From positions 617,501 to 681,500 of the forward strand of contig JASJOG010000105.1 in the NCBI GenBank assembly GCA_030142905.1: a stretch of DNA of 64,000 nucleotides, read 5' to 3'. Positions 43,401 through 55,100 of this stretch are shown piece by piece (the first letter of the stretch is position 1; each line of letters begins with the position of its first letter). Under the pieces are notes generated by a model, which ran no database searches, was not told the DNA's origin, and worked only from the letters and a program-made list of their open reading frames with translations. Made by a program: the position numbers and the translations under genes. This DNA is from Heliopora coerulea (taxonomy: Eukaryota; Cnidaria; Anthozoa; Scleralcyonacea; Helioporidae).

Positions 43401-46400
43401 AACTGCGCAGTACATATCGGTTAGAACCTATGTTCCTCAGAATAAGTGAGTGCCAAAAGAAGTAATACAACATCTTAAATCCTGTTTACTTTGTAATATT
43501 TTGGGCACGGCACGGCGCGGCAAAATTTTCAGGCTTGAGAACCAAATTTTAAGACATCCGCACCGTTTACACAGTGAAAATCACCTGTGCCGTGCCTAAA
43601 AATAGCGGCGCCCGTACCAAAATTTTAGTCGTGCCGTGCCCGAAATGTTACGGTGTAAACGGCGTTTAAGTTGTAAGAAGATGTGCGGAAACACAAAGAA
43701 AACTGACTGTGAGATGAAACAAATCCTACCTTGTCCAGGTGTGAAAAACTAATGATAAATAATTACGACATTTATATGAAGAGAGGATTTGATACGACCA
43801 TAATTATATATACACGAAAATGCTCCTATGCCGGGAATCGAACCCAATGTCTCCGAATCTACGTGTTGGTGCTCTGACTTCTGAGCTACTGAAACATGGC
43901 TGGGACAGTCAGAAATTTTCTGAGTAATTTCTGGAGCAATTAACTTTGTTAATTAGTGCTCACACGACAGTTGCGAATATATTTGACGTTTTACTCTTGT
44001 TGTAAAAAATCGAGCAGGCGCTTTAAGAACTATTCGTCTGTGCACACCTCACAAACAGAAATTGAAAAATGCGAAACATTTGCAAAAATTCAAGTAAGCA
44101 CTGAGAGTTTAAAAGATATCTTCTTAATACCAGTGGTGTGGCATTAGGGATTTTATGGAAAACAACCCCGACGCTTGCAGCTCTCGGCAGGTGACTTTTC
44201 AATTACCCAAAGTAAATTTTTTATATATTACAATACTGTAACAGAGCTTTCTTTTAACATAAAGTTTATTGTAAAATTCAAAATACCAGGGCATCAACTT
44301 TGTCTTTGAACTTTCCTCATTTACATACTTTTGTCACAGTGTTGAAGTTAACAAACTTCATGCTCACCGAAGCGTTTATAAAAATGCCTGTACTTCTCAT
44401 TTTATTTCATATTATGGTTCACAAAATGTCCAAATATGAAAGTGTTCAGTTTCATACAGATACGATAAATTATTTCGCGTTACGAGCAGGTTATATTTTG
44501 CTAATTTTCGGCCGATGAAACGTCGTCTCTGACTCGATGCAGTATTTCACGTTTAACCTCAAAATAAAATTCCTTTGGAAAGTTTTATCGTGACTTTCAA
44601 TGATAGTCCAATAAAAGAACTAAAAATATGTGCACGCAACAAACCTTCGCCCACCCTTCCAAAATATCACTCCAGAATCCAAATAATATTGATAATTTTC
44701 CAACTTGTCAGAAAAATCGTCCTTACTATAACTGGAAGACGGAATCAATTAATAATAATAATAATAATAATGATAATAATAATAATAATAATAATACTGG
44801 GATCGTCTGTGGGCTACTACCTTATCGTGGTAGAGGGGCTTGTGTACCTCAATGACCCTGAGAGCTAAGCTGACGGGAGCTAAAGCTCCTGGTAGGGGCA
44901 CCCATGTCAGACAGGTCGAAGGGTAGAGGTCAGACTAATAGTAGCCTGCAGGTGGTTGTGTCACCGAAAACCCACTAACCTCAAATGATGAGTGCAAACC
45001 AAAGTTTTCAAAACGACGGCGTTAATGAGACCAGAATCCCTTGCGGTGACGAAAGTCTCTCGCCCAGCAGGTGTCCCGTGGAAATGCAGCATGGGCCCGG
45101 TCGTCATCATACTAATGCAATAAGATAAACGAGAAGAAGAAAGTGGTCTCAGGAAGAGAACAGAGTTGTGCTGGAATGTTACTATAGGAGCGAACCTCGT
45201 GTTAAAGGATACAGAATGAGAATGCATGATTTGTGGATTGCTAAGGACCTGTTTATAGCCACGGAACAAAGAACTGTTGACCAGGCAAATCAAATACGCA
45301 AAAGGGAGTGGTTAAATGATCTGGAGCTAGAAGAAATACGAAGAAATATTGATGATGTACAACATGGTGAACTTGGACCAGAGGTAGTAGATGAGAATTT
45401 GACCGTTAGTGAAAATGAGGAAGAACAAATAGAAAATGAAAGACCTATGCAAGGTGAAGAGAATGTGCAACATGATAAACTGTATATTCTCCCGGACTAC
45501 GAGCTTTCGGAAGAAGAACAAGGATTATTTATACGAATGGAAGAAATACTCAATAGTAAAAGGATTAGGCTACCATCTTTGCGGGGTATTAACAAGGGCA
45601 AGTTGAAATCTACAGTAAAGAAAGTAGATACACTTATGAGCAAGATTGAAGCAGACAACATTACAACCACAAATGATATTATCTATGCTGGTGCTGCTTT
45701 GGTAACGGAAATGGTTGGAGCTAATAAATTAAAATCAAAGCAAAAAGAGCCATGGTGGAAACGACGGTTGGAAACAAAAGTAAGAGAAATGAGTCGGGAT
45801 TTGGGGAGAATTAATACACTGTCAGAAAAGAAGCCAATAAAGAAAGATTAAAAAGGAAGTATAACGTGAAAACGAAAGGTTTAAAGGTAGTAAGAGAGGA
45901 AATAAAGCAAAGGATCAAAGCCAAGGTTGGAAAAATTACCAGATATCAGAACCGAATAAGCCAATACCAGCAAAACCGTATGTTCAATAATAACGAAGGA
46001 AGGTTTTACCAGCAACTGAATAATGATGTAAATAACCAGACTAATGAGATACTTGATGCACAAGAAACCAGAATGTACTGGGAAAGTGTATGGAGCGAGA
46101 GTAAAGAGCATAATAGAGAAGTAGAATGGCTTAAGAACATACATATTACAACAGACAACAACCAAGAATTGCGATATCAGTGGAAAAATTGCGAAAGATA
46201 GTGAGGAAAATGCCTAATTGGAAAGCACCAGGACCAGACGGTGCTCAGGACTACTGGCTAAAGAACTTCCGAAGTGTACATGAGAATTTAAGAGCGCAAC
46301 TAACGGAATGCTTACAGAGAGGAGAAGTTCCATTATGGATGAACAAGGGAAGAACAGTATTAATCCAGAAAGATAAAAATAGAGGAACAGCTGCCAGCAA

Positions 46401-48506
46401 CTATAGACCTATAACGTGCTTACCATTAACATGGAAATTATTGACTGGCATAATTGCGGGTGAAATTTATGAGTATTTAGATTCAAAAATGATGTTTCCT
46501 GAAGAGCAGAAGGGGTGCAGAAGGAAATCGAGAGGAACACATGATTTGTTGTTTATAGATAAAATGATTTTAAAGGAAGTGAAAACTAGAAAGAAAAATC
46601 TAGAAACAGCCTGGATTGATTACAAAAAGGCATTCGATATGGTCCCACATTCATGGATTTTAGAATGTCTGAAGATGTTTGGAATAAATGAAGTGGTTAG
46701 GAAACTGTTAAAGGAAAGTATGAAGAATTGGAGAGTGGAATTAATGAGTGGATCGACAGTATTGGGGGAAGTTTCAACCAGAAGAGGAATTTTCCAGGGG
46801 GATTCCCTATCACCATTACTATTTGTGATAGCACTAAAATCATTAATACACATCTTAAGAAAAGCCGAACCAGCATATCAATTTTCTGGTAATGGAGAGA
46901 GAATCAACCACCTTTTGTTTATGGACGATTTAAAGCTCTACGCCAATAATGATAAAGGTCTACACTCCCTAATACAAACGGTGAGGGTGTTTAGTGAAGA
47001 CGTAGGGATGGAATTTGGAATAGAAAAGTGTGCCATATTAGTAATGAAGAGGGGAAGGTTGGTGAAATCCGAAGGTATAAAATTACCAGACCATAAAACC
47101 ATAAAAGGAATGAAGGACGGTGATGGCTACAAGTATTTGGGCATATTGGAAACAGACAGTATTAAATATGATGAGATGAAAGAAATAGTAACAGAAGAAT
47201 ATAAAAGGAGGATACGGAAGGTTCTTGAAACGAAACTCATTGGTGGCAACATTGTCAAAGCTATTAACACCTGGGCAATTCCTCTCCTGATATATTCTGC
47301 TGCTTTCTTGGATTGGAAAAAGTCAGAGGTACAAGACGTAGATAGACAAACTAGAAAATTACCTACCATGCATAATGGCCTCCATCCAAAGAGTAATGTA
47401 GACCGTATCTACCTACTAAGAGAAAGCGGTGGACGAGGACTTATTAGTGTTGAAGACAGTGTAGAACTCGCCACATTGGGGTTGGAAGGGTACATCAATA
47501 CTAGCAATGAAAGATTGATAAAGGCAGCTAGAAAGATTAGCGTTAAAAATAACAATGAAACAGAGATCGAATGTAAGATGCGCAAGGTAACTGAAAGAAA
47601 GAAACGATGGAAGGAGAAAGTTATGCACGGTCAATTCATGCGGCAGACGAAAGAAGTAAGAGGGAATGAATCCTGGCTTTGGTTAAAGAAAGGAAGTATA
47701 AAAAGGGAAACTGAGAGTCTTATTATGGCAGCGCAAGAACAGGCGCTTACAACGAACTTGATGAAAGCTAGAATATATCAAACTCAAGAGGAAAGTAAAT
47801 GTCGAACGTGTAAAAAGGTGGACGAAGGCATTAACCACATTGTCAATGAATGCCTTAAATTAGCACAAAAGGAGTATAAAAGAAGGCACGATTGGGTGGG
47901 AAAGAAGATCCGTTGGGAAGTTTGTAAAAGGGAAGGATTTGCGGTCAATGAAAAGTGGTATGAGCATGTACCTGAGACAGTGCTAGAGAATGATGGATGT
48001 AAAATATTATGGGATTTTACGATCCAGACTGATCATGTAATAGAAGCAAGAAGACCTGACATGATTATCGTTGAGAAGAGAAATAAATGTTGCAAAATAA
48101 TAGATTTTGCAATTCCATATGATAGCCGTATTGAGGAGAAAGAAATGGAGAAAATGGAAAAGTACCAGGATTTAGCAAGAGAATTGAGGAAACTATGGAA
48201 AATGAAAACAGAGGTGATTCCTATTGTAATTGGAACATTTAGAACAGTTCCAAAGAAACTAAAGAAAAGATTAGAGAGTATTGGAATAGAGACCAAGGTA
48301 GATGAGCTTCAGAAAAGTGTGATTCTGAACACGGCAAGAATTCTTAGAAAGGTTCCAGAAGTGTGAGGAAACGTGTTGTCACCGAACTTTTGGAGAACTG
48401 AAATTCCATTGGAAGTCCAATGTGCGAGAACAGATAATAATAATACTGGGAGCCCGTAGCACGCTGAGACCCCTTCCACTGTCCTTAGTTGGGTGGTGTA
48501 CGAGTT

Positions 48507-48569
<63 letters not shown>

Positions 48570-49140
48570 GTAATAATAATCCTTGCCAGCTGGGTAGACA
48601 GGTAGCCGAAAGCCTCAGGTTGCCTTAATTGGCTGGCAGCTGCAAGTACACTACCTTCAGGTGTTGGCAAACCTGCCCTGTTAGCCCAAGGACTAGAAGA
48701 AAATCTGTACAGCAGGCTGATGCCCCTGACCTTAGTTGGTTGAGGATGAACCAGCCTTAAATGCTGAAACAGATCTGCACTAGTCTAAGAATAAAACAAT
48801 ATTCAGACTTAACCCTTGCAGTGGCACGCCTAAACTGACCTTAATTGGTTGGAAGTGCAACAGGGTACTGTTAAGGTCAAACTGGATATACGCATCGGGG
48901 ATTACTTTCAGGGACTTTAGAGGGCTGTATATCCCTTACTCCTTCCTGACTGGATAAGTTGGGCGAGTAAAGGCTGGCCCCGTGGGTGTTTCCTAAAATC
49001 CATTTTAATGGTAAAATTCCCTTTCCCCACAAGTTCCCTGAAATGTGCAATGTCTGTTGCGGCCTTACTTGGCGGGATGCTGGGAGCCCGTAGCAGGCTT
49101 AGACCCCTTCCACTGTCCTTAGTTGGGTGGTGGGCGAGTT

Positions 49141-49178
<38 letters not shown>

Positions 49179-52100
49179 TAATAATAATAATTCTACATTA
49201 TCTCAAAATTGGTTGCAAATGTGTGTTAGAACTGCTATGATGAAGATTAAGTATTCATGCGCAGGTACAAGACATCGGTGATGAAGGTAGAAGGAATCAC
49301 AAAACCGATGAAATAAACAAAGAAAACATGAGCGAGTTCTGAATTTTTATTGCTCACCAAAAATCAGAAAAATACATAACGTACAACGAAATACGACAAG
49401 CAAACCTTCTGCAAGTTTTGGTCGAAAGAACGATTAGAGAAGAGTAAAATACGTCCTTTCGTAAAAAAGAAAAATGGCGTAGCGTACAAACCTTCAACTA
49501 ATACGTATTTTCAACTAAACATTCAACGGCATCTGCACCCAAAGGATTCAACGGTGAATTTGCAAAAAGACGACTGCTTTAAACCTTTTAAACTTTCTTG
49601 AGAGGCTTTTTAAATCCTGATGACAGCATCACTGGTCGAATACGGCAAAGTTCATCAACCACAAGCCACCCGAGAAGTGAGAAAGACTGAAGTTGACAAC
49701 TGTTTCACCGACCGATAGTTTGGTGACCAAAATAAGTACTTTTGCAGCGTGTTACCTGGTTGCTGTTTCCCTTGCAGTTTTGTTTCCAGCCAGAAATACG
49801 TCCCGAAGTTTTCAGTGAGGCGACGTTTCCTGCGGAGAACAATCCTGAATGAGGGAATGAAAATCTTGTGTGGAAACCGAAGAGAACAGCCAAAGTCGGT
49901 TGCGGCCTGGACAAGTCGTCTGGACGATGAGTGTTTTATCACACTTCTCAAACAATTGACCATGAACGCTGTCCGGTTAGATACTAAAAAATATTCAAAA
50001 GCCATCATCTTGCAGAGATGAATGAACCAGTTAAATAAACACCAGTTAAATCCAGGCGATAATATTTGGTACAAAAAGTCTCCCTTAGGGAAGAATGAAG
50101 TCAGGAAACGACTTTTGAAAGTTGCTCAAAACAATTCCGTTCGTAGAACTTGTATTTCAAAGTTACTCGATTCAGACTTACCTGTGATTTTGTAGCTCAG
50201 GTAAGTGGTTACCAGAACGTGAAAAGTCTCGAGATTTATGCAAATCAGCATCTATTCGACTTGAGCGAAGAATGTCGTTTACACTTAGTCGCTTAGCAAA
50301 TGACCTGACAGCAAGCGAGTTCCCTTACGTCTTTTGTTCCTATTTATCAGGAAGAATCAAGACAATCAAGACAAAGCGTTGCTGTAACAAGTGAAGAGTT
50401 GGCCAATGCATATTCGAAGGAGCTAACTTTCAGAACTGCTCTTTCAAGTCATAAATTGTCCAAATACAAAGATAGCCTCCAAAAGTGAAACCAGCCGCAA
50501 CCACCAAGAAAGCCATTTCGTTTGCCGGTCTTAAAAGATTTATTGGCTTCTGTGTTCAAATGATGTAAACAATGTCTGAGAGATCCATAAAACGAAAAAA
50601 AGAACGAGACAAAACCGATTTGCTTCAATACGGACCTAAGTAACCTAAGGTTTGGTCAACAACGTACCAGTCCCCGAGCTTGCACACGGCATTCTTGAGT
50701 GACCCGGAATCCATGGATATATACAGTGGCACCTTCAAGGTTTCCTTTAGAAAGGTTTTATTCTCATAGAGGTCTCATCTAGCGTCCTCATCGTACAAGA
50801 CTTAAAGCAGAAACGCTCTCGAAACTCGTATTTTTGAAGTGCAATGAATCATTTTGCTGTGAAGTATGACAGTTAAATTAAAATGTCGGGGATATGTTTG
50901 TAAATGTCCTTATTACAGGCTTTAACTTTGCGACGTAAAGGGTACTACGTGGCTTTTCATTTACAGAAGACATGAAGTGTGTACGTATAGGGGCGTCGGA
51001 AGCGGGGGGTGGGAGAGTCTTGGCCCCCACACTTTTTGGTGGGAGACCAGAGTATGTGTGGGTCCCCCTACTTTTTAAGGCAATACAAGTGATCCAATTT
51101 AAGTTAAGAAGCCGTGTGTACATGTACTAAAAAGTCTGAACTGTGTATATTACTGACAAAATTTGATTCCTGAGGAGAGAGGCCAAAGAGGCGCAGATAG
51201 CTCTATTGACTGTTTCTATAGAGTAGTAGTCAGCCCTATTTTACCTTGAATCTGTGCCATAAATTTGCCCGATCAATTGCATTGAGTAAACGAACCTTTA
51301 GCAAATCACAAATCCGACTTCGAACAACATTCATGTTATCGTTTTGGCACCTGTATAATGACGGGAACTAGCCATTGGGGTTTTTACCCTTGGACCACGC
51401 TGTCAGACATACCCATAGAGAGATTGGAGCCTCACCCTCCCACTTTTATCGTCGTTCCGACGCCTCTGTGTACGTAGAAGTGTTGGACTTGGACTCGGAC
51501 ATGAACTCGAAATATTAAGGACTCAGACTTGAGAGACGTTGACTCAGATTGATATCGTCGTACTCGGACTTGGACTCCGACTCGGATCAGGTGGACTTGA
51601 CTACAGCAATGCATACGATGTTATGCAAACGTGAAGGCTCGAACATTTTTACTTGCTTGTTTGGTTTTTTGTGCTGTACTCGTTGGCATTAATTCAGCGC
51701 TTTATCTACACATCAATTTTTTATGATATGTAGTCTGAAATTCGGTAATTCTCCTGTTAGAAAAGCCAGAAGGTTTACAGACAATGTATTGTCTGAAACT
51801 TACTGGATTCTGAATTTTTGGATGTCTGAGTGTCAGAGCTTCACTACAAGTCCAAGAGACATTTTGATCAACCGGCTTTTCATGAACCAGCTTCAATTTT
51901 GGTTACCTTCTGATGAAAATTTTGTAGCGGAAAATTGTAAGAATCATCTAATTCTTAAGCATTTGATTGTCTTGACAGAGTGCTGGGAAATCTCTGGTTT
52001 GCGAAACTCATGGCGATCAAATACATCTTAAGCATTATAATATGCCAAGTCAAAACCGCCCAGATTTAAGCCCGGTGAGTTGATTTAAAAATACTTTTCT

Positions 52101-55100
52101 CCAGTTAGTAATTTAATTTAGGAACGTTTATTGCTGCATATCATTTGAACATCATAATTTGGGATTAATGTTGCGTATTAACTAGCTTTCTCACTCAAAT
52201 AGCCCCACAGTCGTCCGTATATGCAATAAGTGAAAGCAAGTGCAAGATAAACCCTGTATTTCTGGAAAATCTGACCTAAGTGACAACTGCTACAAATTAA
52301 TGTAAATGTACAGCTTCATTTGTGTGGGCAACTCTCCTCAGAGAAAAACAGTAAAAAGAAGTTGAATAAAGATGACGATATTTCAGAAAACGGTACAGCG
52401 GCGTAACTCGGGAAACGGAAGCCCCCCGCTTATAACATAATGGGCCCTTGCGTTGGGGCCACGTAGGAACTCCGTTCGGGTCCAGGGGCGAAGGTCCCGG
52501 TGCCAGAGCGATTTTAGCATTTTAACCCTTTGAAGACCGATTAATTTCGTGAGCATCGGGTCAATCCACTTAGCATGCGATTTTGCGCAATACCTTGATT
52601 GGAGACGACAGTAAACATGCCACATGAAGGGGAACTGGACCAGTCTGCGAGTATATATCAAAATGTTACGTATCTGGAATCTTGGAGCCTCCGTGCGGAT
52701 AGACCGCTGTGGGTGGGACCCTGCAGGGACTCTGCTCCCGTAAACTCACTGTCCCTTTGAGGGGGAGCTGGGGGGGGAGAAAGAGAGACGGGGACTTGTT
52801 TTGCAGGTTTGTTTTGGTCACTTATCAACAATGTTATAACTTACAATTTGAAATCGTGCTTTTTCGCCTTTTTTGTTGATTTGTCATGGCTATAAACCCG
52901 AGGAATAAATGTCGGGTCGTATATGCAGTCATGGATGACGGATGTGTGTCGGTGAGCTCCGGGGAAATGCCGAATCTTTATATGTTAAGTTAAATCTACA
53001 AGTCTTTGGTTCTCACAAACTCTCACCTGACTTGGTCTACGATGTTAAACGGATAAAATGGATTAACACATAAATCTTTAAAGAAATATGTCAAAAAAAA
53101 TTATTGGGTTGCGTGGTAAGTGGTCTTCACCAGGTGGTAGTAACTATGACGTGGTATTACAAAAAAACAACAAACACTGTTACTCCAAGGCAAGGATGGC
53201 TGTAATCTGAAGGAAACGCCGATAACCTTATAGAAGGACGAGGCCATCTCATCCACACAAACACAACTGCAACCAACCTTCCTAACGGGTTCACCCACTC
53301 TAGTATCATCTTCCACAAGCTCCTTAACCGTAGCTACCGACAAAATAACATTGATTTCGACACAAATCGAACAACATACTAACAGCACGTCTCACCAACG
53401 ACCCATTGATAACATTAGAGAAAGTCACTCGAGAGTCCACGCCGTTAACGAAGAAACCTCTTCGACCCTGACTAATCACTGAAGCTGCTCTTGCCGGGCA
53501 CTTGCAGATGAAATTGAGGGAATAAAACTCGACATTGCAATTATGCAGCAGCAAATAGAAAGTAAAATAAATCGTGACACCGATAAATCGACGAGTGCGG
53601 AAATAAGGGACAACTTTAACCCTTTAGGAAATTTGATATACAACGAGAAAAAGGTGTAAACAACTAATGATCGTTGAAGAACGAAATATGGAAACTAATG
53701 AGTACAATAAAACCATTCGGTCCCTTGAGGATCGAGCCGTCAGAGCAGGAAATGAGGGAGATTCACTTTTGCTTGCACTATCATTTACTATGCCCGACAA
53801 ATTCGGCACTGATAGTGAAAAACCTTCGAGTACATCAATCGCTAAAAATGTTCCTTGGACGACGGTAAAACCAAAATCAGTCCAGGACGAAGAATGCCAG
53901 ATAGTAGCAAAAATAAAAAACGCCAATAGTGAGAAGTTAAATGAAATCTCCACCCACAACCTCCCTGTCCATCATCCCGACAGATTCTTAACTTTGCGAG
54001 ATCACAACGAAGAAGCCAGCAATGACACCAGCCCAAGACTTAGAGACAAACTACACCAGGAAATTGAAAGAGTCCTGACCCCAGAAACCCGACAATAGAC
54101 GTGAACCTTACTGTAGTTATAGGCAACTCTATCGTTAAAGGACTGCACCAAGAAACAATTAGCAGAATTTCGCACCACCAAGTCATAGTAAGAAGCTTCG
54201 CGGGGGCCACCACGGAAGATATGAAAGATTACGTAAACCTAATATTAAAGAAGAAACCAAAGATAGTCATACACGTGGGGACTAGTAACACACACCATCG
54301 TCAACCAGGCGCAATAATACAAGAACTGAGAGAACTGCTTTATCAGACAAAATAATGTAGCCCCAAAACAGTTGTCGTCATGTCCGAGTTTATTCGAAGA
54401 GAAGATTATGTTGATGCAAAGACAAATATAACAGGGATAACTGAACTGCTTAAAGCTCACTGCAGTAAAAATAAAATAGATTTGATTAGTCATGATAATA
54501 TAGACTATAGATTGAAAGAGGTTCCTTCGAATCTGGAGACTGAATATGTCGAAATTATTAAGCCCCATACAAAACCTCTGCTTATAACTACTGTATACAG
54601 ACCACCTAGTTGGGAATCTGAGTTCATGGAAAGTTTAGAAACTTATCTACATACACGAAATAGTGAAGATAAAGAGCTGAAAATTGCCGGAGATTTTAAC
54701 TGTGACCTTTCATGAAATAATCCTCACTCTCATTTCAACAGGTTAATTAAAATATTAAATCTTTTCCAACGGGTGATCGCTGATCCTACTCGAGTAGCCA
54801 GTACTCACGAGAACCTTCTCGACATTATAGCTACAAAAAAACCTGATAAATTATTAAATTCAGGTGTTCATTTGGGGATCAGTGATCAAAGTCTTGTTTA
54901 CGGCTGCTTTAAATTAGCAGTTCCAAAACAAGATCCCAAATACGTCGAAAGTGGAACGTTTAAATATTATAATTAAGAAAGTTTTACATGGGATCTTGAC
55001 TTTATGCTAAATAAACTAAACTGGAATTCAAAAGATCCAAATAAATTATGGATGGGTTTTAAAGAAATATTTAACTTAGTCTCAGAAATCCACGCACCAC

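Larger units (their letters stand above)
44803..48433 (+). mobile_element. R4/Dong-like non-LTR retrotransposon in TAA repeats
   Basis: 3631-bp element flanked by an 18-bp target duplication, ATAATAATAATACTGGGA. The 5' leader (44803-45128) is rich in hairpins. A single ORF, broken by two frameshifts, encodes a Myb-like N terminus, RT and a C-terminal restriction-like endonuclease. Dong elements of the R4 clade insert in TAA repeats, which matches both the domain layout and this site. The RT/endonuclease part is otherwise intact, so inactivation is recent, or the two shifts are assembly errors. Confidence 0.8.

Noticed and set aside
43376..43445. Alternative, shorter exon using the stronger acceptor at 43371-43375
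   Set aside because: It would need an upstream exon ending in phase 1, but the DOMON exon at 41626-41811 ends in phase 0 and no bridging exon was seen.
44575..44868. Frames with poly-Ile and poly-Asn near 44.7 kb and again at 48.5 kb
   Set aside because: Translations of TAA arrays.
44803..45128. HDV-like ribozyme in the 5' leader of the R4-like LINE
   Set aside because: Such ribozymes are known in R2/R4-type elements and the leader is hairpin-rich, but I could not assign the nested P1-P2 pairing, so no feature is claimed.
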